Below are positions 22,427 to 27,486 of a stretch of DNA of 27,486 nucleotides, piece by piece. The stretch is taken from positions 1-27,486 of the forward strand of contig DGSB01000057.1 in NCBI GenBank assembly GCA_002390045.1, given 5' to 3'. Made by a program: the position numbers and the translations under genes. The DNA comes from Fibrobacter sp. UBA4373. Its GTDB lineage: Bacteria; Fibrobacterota; Fibrobacteria; Fibrobacterales; Fibrobacteraceae. Every line of letters starts with the position of its first letter. Position 1 is the first letter of the stretch. The notes below the pieces were generated by a model, which was given only the letters and a program-made list of their open reading frames with translations, was not told the origin of the DNA and did no database searches.

Positions 22427-23887
22427 ATGGAATATAAAATTAAAGATATCAATCTAGCGATCGAAGGCCGCAAGGAACTCGATCTTGCCGAAACCGAAAT
22501 GCCGGGCCTCATGGCTCTCCGCAAGGAATATGCTGGTAAAAAGCCTCTCGCTGGCGCCCGCATCATGGGTAGCCTCCACATGACGGTGCAGACCGCTATT
22601 TTGATCGAAACGCTCGTGGACCTCGGTGCAGACGTGCGCTGGGTCTCTTGCAACATTTTCAGCACGCAGGACAATGCCGCTGCAGCGGTCGTCGTCGGCA
22701 AGAACGGTAGCGTCAGCAATCCGCAGGGTGTGCCTGTTTTCGCCTGGAAGGGCGAAACCCTCGAAGAATATTGGGAAAACACCGCCCGCGCCCTCGTATG
22801 GCCCGACGGCAAGACCGCAGACCTGATTGTGGATGACGGCGGCGACGCCACCATGCTTGTGACCTGCGGTGCCGAATTCGAAGACGCCGGCAAGGTTCCG
22901 GAATTCAACCCGGCTACCGACAGTGAAGAATGGGGCGTGTTCCTTGCCACCTGCCGCAAGATTTTTGAAAAGGATCCAAAGCAGTGGACCCGTGCCCGCG
23001 AAGCTTTGAAGGGCGTTTCCGAAGAAACGACTACCGGCGTGCATCGCTTGTACCAGATGGCTCAGGCTGGCCGCCTGAAGTTCCCGGCAATCAACGTGAA
23101 CGATTCCGTGACCAAGTCCAAGTTCGACAACCTCTACGGTTGCCGCCACTCCCTTATCGACGGCATTAACCGTGCTTCTGACGTGATGATGGCCGGTAAG
23201 GTCGCGGTCGTGTGCGGCTATGGCGATGTGGGTAAGGGTTGCGCTCAGTCGCTTCGCGGTCAGGGCGCTCGCGTGATCATTACCGAAATCGACCCGATTT
23301 GCGCACTCCAGGCTGCCATGGAAGGTTACGAAGTCAAGACTCTCGATGAAGTCGTTGGCTACGCCGACATCTTCGTGACCACCACCGGTAACACCGGTAT
23401 CATCTCCGCCGCGCAGATGAGCAAGATGAAGCACCGCGCCATCGTCGGCAACATCGGCCACTTCGACAACGAAATCGACATGGCCGGCCTCAAGAAGATT
23501 CCGGGCATCAAGCGTAACGAAATCAAGCCGCAGTACGACGAATGGATTTTCCCCGACGGCCACAGCATCCTCGTGCTCGCCGAAGGCCGCCTCCTCAACC
23601 TCGGCTGCGCTACTGGTCACCCGAGCTTCGTGATGAGCGCAAGCTTCACGAACCAGACCATCGCACAGATCGACCTCTGGCTCAACGCCCAGGGCAAGCA
23701 GACTGTCGCCGGCATCCAGTACGAAAGCGGCGTCGTCTATACGCTCCCGAAGATCCTCGACGAAAAGGTCGCACGCCTCCACCTCGAAAAGCTCGGCGTT
23801 CACCTGACGACCCTCACCAAGGCACAGGCCGACTACATCGGCGTGCCGGTCGAAGGCCCGTACAAGGCAGATCACTACAGATATTAA
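22427..23887 (+). CDS. ahcY: Adenosylhomocysteinase
   Basis: Splits S-adenosylhomocysteine into adenosine and homocysteine, keeping SAM-dependent methylation running; NAD+ is tightly bound. The 486-residue protein shows MPGLMALRKEYAG, ARIMGSLHMTVQTAILIETL (substrate domain), VSCNIFSTQDNAAAA, the NAD motif VVCGYGDVGKGCAQSLRG (GxGxxG, about 255-272), and the C-terminal GPYKADHYRY whose Lys/Tyr complete the neighbour's cofactor site. ATG 22427 has GAGGAT before it; a TTG at 22403 would add eight residues. Codons end strongly in C (CTC, GAC, AAG, CGC), unlike neighbours, which suggests high expression. It is monocistronic, ending at a bidirectional terminator. Confidence 0.98.
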   Translation: MEYKIKDINLAIEGRKELDLAETEMPGLMALRKEYAGKKPLAGARIMGSLHMTVQTAILIETLVDLGADVRWVSCNIFSTQDNAAAAVVVGKNGSVSNPQGVPVFAWKGETLEEYWENTARALVWPDGKTADLIVDDGGDATMLVTCGAEFEDAGKVPEFNPATDSEEWGVFLATCRKIFEKDPKQWTRAREALKGVSEETTTGVHRLYQMAQAGRLKFPAINVNDSVTKSKFDNLYGCRHSLIDGINRASDVMMAGKVAVVCGYGDVGKGCAQSLRGQGARVIITEIDPICALQAAMEGYEVKTLDEVVGYADIFVTTTGNTGIISAAQMSKMKHRAIVGNIGHFDNEIDMAGLKKIPGIKRNEIKPQYDEWIFPDGHSILVLAEGRLLNLGCATGHPSFVMSASFTNQTIAQIDLWLNAQGKQTVAGIQYESGVVYTLPKILDEKVARLHLEKLGVHLTTLTKAQADYIGVPVEGPYKADHYRY

Positions 23888-23927
23888 TCGAGAGTTTCAT
23901 GCCGGATTCCGCCGGCATCGCCTTTAA

Positions 23928-23958
23928 AAAAATCCCTCGGCATCGCTGGGGGATTTTT
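23928..23958. terminator. Bidirectional terminator between ahcY and the toxin-antitoxin pair
   Basis: AAAAATCCC (23928-23936) pairs with GGGATTTTT (23950-23958). Inner pairs T-G, C-G, G-T and G-C extend the stem to a 5-nt loop. T-runs exist on both strands, so it can stop ahcY and the convergent minus-strand operon. Confidence 0.85.
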
Positions 23959-23976
23959 GTTCAATAGTATTTTCTT

Positions 23977-24369
23977 TTATCTTTCCAAAAACTCGAGCAT
24001 CATCGCCGGAGAAAGTACAAGAGGATATTCTAAGTCCGCTTCTAGGAAATCTTTATCTCCGCTGAGAATCACATCGACTTGATGAAATAAGGCGTCGCTC
24101 AACACCGGTATATCTTTAGGATCTCGCAGAGAGCCTTCTCTCATGCTAGAACTTTCACAAAAGACAAAAGGAAGTTCTTTATACAAAGAATACACTTCGC
24201 CAAATTTGGTAGGCCACTTTTCTTTTATCTTCGCGCAGAATTCTTTATCTACGTAGTCCGAAATAAGCAAATCAAAGTCGCCATCGAAAAGCTTTTCAAG
24301 CAGTCGACCCGCAGTTCCGCCAAATACAAAGGCTGAAATCAGGACATTTGTGTCCAGCAATATGCGCAT
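23977..24369 (-). CDS. PIN-domain toxin (putative RNase)
   Basis: A 130-residue PIN-domain protein, a magnesium-dependent ribonuclease fold used by many toxins. Acidic residues are at the expected places: Asp6 in MRILLDTNVLISAF, Glu43 in YVDKEF, Asp83/Asp86 in LRDPKDIPVLSDA, and Asp105/Asp107 in SGDKDFL. The opening and the 'GDKDFL' end match the 'putative toxin-antitoxin system toxin component, PIN family'. Its ATG shares one base with the stop of the upstream antitoxin gene (TGATG), a typical coupling. The target RNA is unknown. It is followed by a shared bidirectional terminator. Confidence 0.88.
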   Translation of the reverse strand: MRILLDTNVLISAFVFGGTAGRLLEKLFDGDFDLLISDYVDKEFCAKIKEKWPTKFGEVYSLYKELPFVFCESSSMREGSLRDPKDIPVLSDALFHQVDVILSGDKDFLEADLEYPLVLSPAMMLEFLER

Positions 24370-24716
24370 CAGCCCTTCTTCCTAAAGCGTCTGAACATAG
24401 CTAAATCAGAAATCATTTCCTGCTCGCTTGCCCAGCCCTTGTTCTCGGCAAAAATCTTTTGGATTTTAGCAAGAGTTGCCTTTGCGCTTTTTTCTCCATT
24501 GCCAATTTGCGGTTTCGACGATAAGGAATCCTTTACGCCTGCATTATAAACCGCAGTCGGTTCACGAAGTTCGAACGGAATGCCTTTTTCGCTCACGACC
24601 CGCTTGAAGAAAATGCGAATTGCAGTAGGAATATCTATACCAAGCTTCTCAAACAATTCAGAAGCCTCGTTCTTCAAATCTTCGTCCATGCGGACCTGCA
24701 AAACAGTTGTAGCCAT
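24369..24716 (-). CDS. RelB/DinJ-family antitoxin
   Basis: A 115-residue protein. The N-terminal part, TTVLQVRMDEDLKNEASELF then LGIDIPTAIRIFFKRVV, is the ribbon-helix-helix DNA-binding domain of RelB/DinJ antitoxins, and GIPFEL is also typical of the family. The C-terminal 65 residues, rich in Lys/Ala/Ser, would wrap the toxin. The usual partner is a RelE/YafQ toxin, but here the next gene encodes a PIN protein. A perfect ribosome site, AAAGGAGGT (24729-24721), and a strong promoter lie upstream. It is probably autoregulated by the pair. Confidence 0.88.
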   Translation of the reverse strand: MATTVLQVRMDEDLKNEASELFEKLGIDIPTAIRIFFKRVVSEKGIPFELREPTAVYNAGVKDSLSSKPQIGNGEKSAKATLAKIQKIFAENKGWASEQEMISDLAMFRRFRKKG

Positions 24717-24735
24717 AAAGACCTCCTTTCAAATA

Positions 24736-24766
24736 CAAATATAATACAAACCATTACAAAAGTCAA
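24736..24766 (-). promoter_or_regulatory. Strong promoter of the toxin-antitoxin pair with repeated ATACAAA
   Basis: On the minus strand TTGACT (24766-24761), a 17-nt spacer and TATATT fit a sigma70 promoter; extended, TATATTTG (24743-24736) is again TAnnTTTG. On the plus strand ATACAAA occurs at 24733-24739 and 24744-24750 (11 nt apart, one helical turn), overlapping the -10, as expected for operators bound by a ribbon-helix-helix antitoxin. Confidence 0.6.
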
Positions 24767-24958
24767 GTTTTTGATATTAGAAGGCAAATCAGCGTCAACC
24801 GCCACCATGGCACAACCGCAAAAAAAACAAAACAAGAATATATTTACAAGTACGAAAGTCAAAAAAACGAGGGGATAGTCTTTTCTTGTTGCTTCGCGTT
24901 TTTTATTGCTTATGCAACACTTGAACTTCTAACGCTCCACCTGGCGAATAATCCTGAA

Positions 24959-25147
24959 ATGGGACTCCTAGAAATAATCAAGACCCTTTGGGCAAAAACC
25001 AGAAATCAAAACCTTCGAATGCTAAAACTGTTTTTCAGCTTTAAAGGTTGGTGGCTTTTGTGCATCGCTACTTCTGGCATTGCCGCAATATGGGTCATTC
25101 CTTATTGGAACTACGCCCGTGCCGAACTCTACAAGGAACTATCTTAA
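24959..25147 (+). CDS. Small single-pass membrane protein, hypothetical
   Basis: A 62-residue reading frame with a basic N-terminal half (KTLWAKTRNQNLRMLKLF) and one hydrophobic helix (WWLLCIATSGIAAIWVIPYW, about 31-50). That layout predicts an N-in anchor. It has no known family. No clear ribosome site is seen before ATG 24959. It lies 44 nt upstream of the next membrane protein gene on the same strand and could belong to the same unit. Confidence is limited by its size. Confidence 0.45.
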   Translation: MGLLEIIKTLWAKTRNQNLRMLKLFFSFKGWWLLCIATSGIAAIWVIPYWNYARAELYKELS

Positions 25148-25191
25148 ATTATATTTACATAAATTTCCCCATCAACCAAAGGATTCCTAAT

Positions 25192-25908
25192 ATGGAATTA
25201 ATCATCGGCATCGCCATCATCGGAACGATTCTGTACTGCATCGGCTACGCAATATACTATATAAGCGCCAAGGGTATTTTCATTCTCGGTAAAACAGCCG
25301 AAGGATTCTCCAACCTTCTCGACGGCAAGGGATTCGCCTTTTTAAAGGACAATTTGGCAGAAGACGACCGCATCCTCGTTACCGGGCACTTCCGACTGTC
25401 CCATATATTCCCCAGTTTCTCTTATCTGTGCATTACCATTCCGGTGGACATCCTGCTTACATGGATCGTCTTCCGTGCAAACCACGTATTCTTTGCAGAG
25501 CTAGGAAAATTAACCTTCCGCTACAGCAACGGACTCAACGCCATATTAATGTCTATCGTCATTTTCTTGTTATTCTTCGCATTTACATCTTTCTGGGGAA
25601 TGGTTTTCCGTTTTATCAATCGACGCAAGTCCGAATTTCTCATTACAACGAGCTGGTTCGCCATTCGACAATTCTCATTTTTCAAGAACCCCGTTGTTTG
25701 CAGATTCCACTGGGAAGACTTTATCTCTGCAGAACTCTACCAAAATGTCCTTGATTCAATATGCGGGAACTACACTCTGCGTCTCACATTTGAAAACAGC
25801 AAGGGAAGCAAGAACTATGTCGACGTTCTCTTCTTGCGTAAGGCAAAAGCTATAAAGAAACAAATTGATACTCTTGCCAAGGAATGGGGTCGAAACGCCA
25901 ACCTCTAA
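25192..25908 (+). CDS. Membrane protein with possible PH-like domain, hypothetical
   Basis: A 238-residue protein. TM1 is near residues 2-25 (LIIGIAIIGTILYCIGYAIYY); a soluble segment follows (about 26-75); two more helices are near 78-100 (SYLCITIPVDILLTWIVF) and 120-142 (ILMSIVIFLLFFAFTSFWGM). The C-terminal 90 residues are soluble: EFLITTSWFAIRQFSFFKNP then FHWEDFISAELYQ and YTLRLTFENSKG. This alternation resembles the bacterial PH fold (a 'sets the frame, then W-x-D-I' pattern), which is inference. ATG 25192 with an AAAGGATT ribosome site is chosen; an earlier in-frame ATG (25048) overlaps the small gene upstream. A lipoprotein gene starts 13 nt downstream. Confidence 0.65.
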   Translation: MELIIGIAIIGTILYCIGYAIYYISAKGIFILGKTAEGFSNLLDGKGFAFLKDNLAEDDRILVTGHFRLSHIFPSFSYLCITIPVDILLTWIVFRANHVFFAELGKLTFRYSNGLNAILMSIVIFLLFFAFTSFWGMVFRFINRRKSEFLITTSWFAIRQFSFFKNPVVCRFHWEDFISAELYQNVLDSICGNYTLRLTFENSKGSKNYVDVLFLRKAKAIKKQIDTLAKEWGRNANL

Positions 25909-25921
25909 AAACGGAACTACA

Positions 25922-27274
25922 GTGAAATTCAAAATATTACTCGCCACACTGGCATTTTGCCTTTGTTCTTGTCAGGAACTCATTCTGGAACTCCTTGGCA
26001 AAGAAGAACAACTCACCGTTTCAAAAATATATTCCATTGGAAGCGTCGGGAGCCACTTGACGCCCCAAGCCGGCAACACATACCATCCTGAAAACATGAT
26101 TGACGGCGACACGGCAACAACCTGGGCATTACCCTTTAATGACAGCGGCAGCATCATTCTGGACTTCCATGTAAGTGCCGAAAAGGTGGGCCATATCGAA
26201 TTGTTCAATGGCTATGGGAAAAGTGAATTAAGGCACGAACAGAATAGCCGAGCAAAAGAAGTAAGTATCTACAGCAACCGAATGACTACATCCAACATTA
26301 TTTGGAAAGGCTTTCTCAAAGATACGCTCGGCTTCCAAAAAATTGACTTGAAAACACGCCAAGAGAAAACATCCCATATTTACATCAAGATCAATTCGGT
26401 TTATCCGGGCAACAAGTGGAACGACCTTTGCATTTCTGAAATCAAGTTCTTCGGGACCAAGGATTCTACAAATAAGGCGACCAATGAACCTGGCAAAGTC
26501 GATACGCCCAAAGTAGAATCAACAAAACCAGAGCCGACAGCAGAACAGGCCGCTCCACAGGAACCGAACCAAAGCGTTTCTACAGACACCTCTAAAACAG
26601 ACAACGCAACAATCGACAGTTCCAGTGTACAAGAAGCCCCTGCAACACAAGACACACTCGCTGAACAAGACGATGAGACCTTGCCCGAAATAATAGGAGA
26701 ATCGGACTCATGGAGAAACAATACCACAAAGATTCATCTCAACGAATCCCAGATAGAAACAATGTCCAAACAGCGTTACGTGGTCTTAACCGAATCGCAG
26801 AAAAAGGAACTCTCTGATTATTGGACCTACGATACACTTTTTGCCATCTCCGAAAACTGGAATGACTGTACATGCATGATGATTTATTGCTACTGGATCG
26901 CACGCGACACCATCTCTGTAGAAAAAGGATTGATTCCAACATCCGCATCGGTTGCTTCGGAATCAAATGATGACGACGTTGATTTGACCATGGGTGATTT
27001 CTTCGGCAGCTTGGATTATGTCATTGTCGGTCTCGACGGAAACCTTTACAGAAAAGGCGTTCCCGTCAGCATCGAAGAACTTCGCGCCGAACAGGCCGCC
27101 AAGGGAATCAATGTCGAAACAACAATGTCCCCTGATTCCATAAAGGGATATGGATGTCATGAGAATAAATTAGACATCAATATTCCCAGTATGTTGGTAA
27201 TGCCCAAAAGGACCAGCAAAACCATTATCAGGAACCTGATTTCCTCGGGTTTGAAATTCTGCATTTCAGGGTAA
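25922..27274 (+). CDS. Lipoprotein with discoidin-like (NADase-type glycan-binding) domain
   Basis: A 450-residue protein starting at GTG 25922, which places a lipoprotein signal (LLATLAFCLCSC, Cys17) directly at the N-terminus; an ATG at 25865 overlaps the preceding gene and gives no signal. Residues about 45-185 resemble the discoidin-fold domain called NADase-type glycan-binding: YHPENMIDGDTATTWALP, then a 'G-x-I-x-L-x-F' strand and HIELFNGYGKSELRHEQNSRAK. A Thr/Pro/Glu/Gln-rich linker spans about 185-275. The C-terminal part has cysteine/tyrosine clusters (CTCMMIYCYW) and no known motif; the last 35 residues are unusually basic. It probably sits on the surface and binds sugar. It is the last gene of the unit that starts at 24959 or 25192. 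Confidence 0.68.
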   Translation: MKFKILLATLAFCLCSCQELILELLGKEEQLTVSKIYSIGSVGSHLTPQAGNTYHPENMIDGDTATTWALPFNDSGSIILDFHVSAEKVGHIELFNGYGKSELRHEQNSRAKEVSIYSNRMTTSNIIWKGFLKDTLGFQKIDLKTRQEKTSHIYIKINSVYPGNKWNDLCISEIKFFGTKDSTNKATNEPGKVDTPKVESTKPEPTAEQAAPQEPNQSVSTDTSKTDNATIDSSSVQEAPATQDTLAEQDDETLPEIIGESDSWRNNTTKIHLNESQIETMSKQRYVVLTESQKKELSDYWTYDTLFAISENWNDCTCMMIYCYWIARDTISVEKGLIPTSASVASESNDDDVDLTMGDFFGSLDYVIVGLDGNLYRKGVPVSIEELRAEQAAKGINVETTMSPDSIKGYGCHENKLDINIPSMLVMPKRTSKTIIRNLISSGLKFCISG

Positions 27275-27290
27275 GACAAAATCTCGGGTT

Positions 27291-27485
27291 TTACCGGTTC
27301 CAGCCGGAATTCCCGTCGCCGTAATACCGCGCGGCATCTTCGGGCCCAAAGTCGTCTGGCCCTGTATCGCGTGGAGAAAACCACACGCGCATCTTCTTGA
27401 TGTGGGCTTTGGATTTAACTGGTCTACCGATGGTGAAAATGAATGCGTCCGGGCCTGTTGCGCTCGGACGTTTTTTGATTATAAA
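27291..27485 (-). CDS. Possible C-terminal end of a minus-strand gene, cut by window edge
   Basis: A minus-strand frame is open from the right edge to TAA at 27293-27291 (64 residues). Its end is protein-like in composition: KKMRVWFSPRDTGPDDFG, then PEDAARYYGDGNSGWNR. It does not match a family I know. Against it, the strand-opposite sequence at 27446-27476 forms a strong terminator hairpin, and a plus-strand frame is also open here. Convergent orientation with the lipoprotein gene would be normal. The call is tentative. Confidence 0.4.
   Translation of the reverse strand, partial: FIIKKRPSATGPDAFIFTIGRPVKSKAHIKKMRVWFSPRDTGPDDFGPEDAARYYGDGNSGWNR
27446..27476 (+). terminator. Terminator-like hairpin at the right edge
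   Basis: CGTCCG (27446-27451) pairs with CGGACG (27465-27470); the stem extends inward by G-T, G-C and C-G pairs to about 9 bp with a 7-nt loop, and TTTTTT follows (27471-27476). It would end plus-strand transcripts about 170 nt after the lipoprotein gene. It overlaps the possible minus-strand coding end. Confidence 0.55.
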
Positions 27486-27486
27486 C

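Noticed and set aside
22454..23875. Long minus-strand frame (473 codons) opposite ahcY
   Set aside because: Antisense to a clear enzyme gene with strong codon bias, which leaves the opposite frame open by chance.
25048..25191. Upstream in-frame extension of the PH-like membrane protein
   Set aside because: It overlaps the small membrane protein gene and gives a non-membrane, low-quality N-terminus; ATG 25192 has a proper ribosome site.
27157..27264. Minus-strand 35-codon frame starting MQNFKPEEIRF with a hydrophobic middle
   Set aside because: It overlaps the 3' end of the lipoprotein gene, has no ribosome site and is too short to support without homologues.

Overview
The window looks like a chromosomal segment from the phylum Fibrobacterota (Fibrobacter-like), within the FCB superphylum. 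This is inferred from sequence character, not from a database match. The clues are two secreted family-45 cellulases with long serine-rich linkers, a SecA with an extra ~60-residue segment in NBD1 of the kind I recall from Bacteroidetes SecA, and several gene starts preceded by TAnnTTTG, the -7 element described for Bacteroidetes promoters. Base composition is close to balanced and most genes are tightly packed.

Layout, left to right. The 3' part of a membrane acyltransferase gene (2-664) enters from the left. A lipoprotein gene (880-1683) has a paired repeat just upstream and a terminator after it. Next comes secA-tmk (1790-5349), convergent with a DUF3943-type membrane-associated gene (5363-6811, minus). 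A two-gene unit follows: a nucleotidyltransferase-like protein that has lost its catalytic aspartates (6963-7283), and an exported protein with helical repeats fused to a type-1 periplasmic-binding fold, LpoA-like in architecture (7292-9097). Then come a small minus-strand ORF, an AT-rich gap, and an exported TPR protein (9711-10661).

Two tandem GH45 lipoprotein genes (10763-14076, minus) share N-terminal modules. They are divergent from a four-gene export set (14314-19133): TolC-like, HlyD-like and two ABC-2 permeases, with no ATPase gene beside them. A small GNAT gene is followed by the conserved rpmH-rnpA-yidD-yidC cluster on the minus strand (22163 down to 19572). Here rnpA has no ATG, GTG or TTG at its expected start and probably uses ATT. 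The rpmH/ahcY divergent gap holds one perfect DnaA box and promoter-like elements. ahcY (22427-23887) is followed by a bidirectional terminator.

The right end is more accessory. It holds a RelB-like/PIN toxin-antitoxin pair (23977-24716, minus) with a strong promoter and Shine-Dalgarno. A three-gene membrane/lipoprotein unit follows (24959-27274), ending in a lipoprotein with a discoidin-like domain. At the edge there is a possible minus-strand gene end that overlaps a terminator-like hairpin.

Functionally the window mixes core envelope biogenesis (SecA, YidC, YidD), translation/RNA processing (L34, RNase P protein), nucleotide and methyl-cycle metabolism (Tmk, AhcY), and surface functions (cellulases, efflux, lipoproteins). 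No tRNA, rRNA, insertion sequence or CRISPR array was recognised. All functional calls rest on motif reading and remembered family features.
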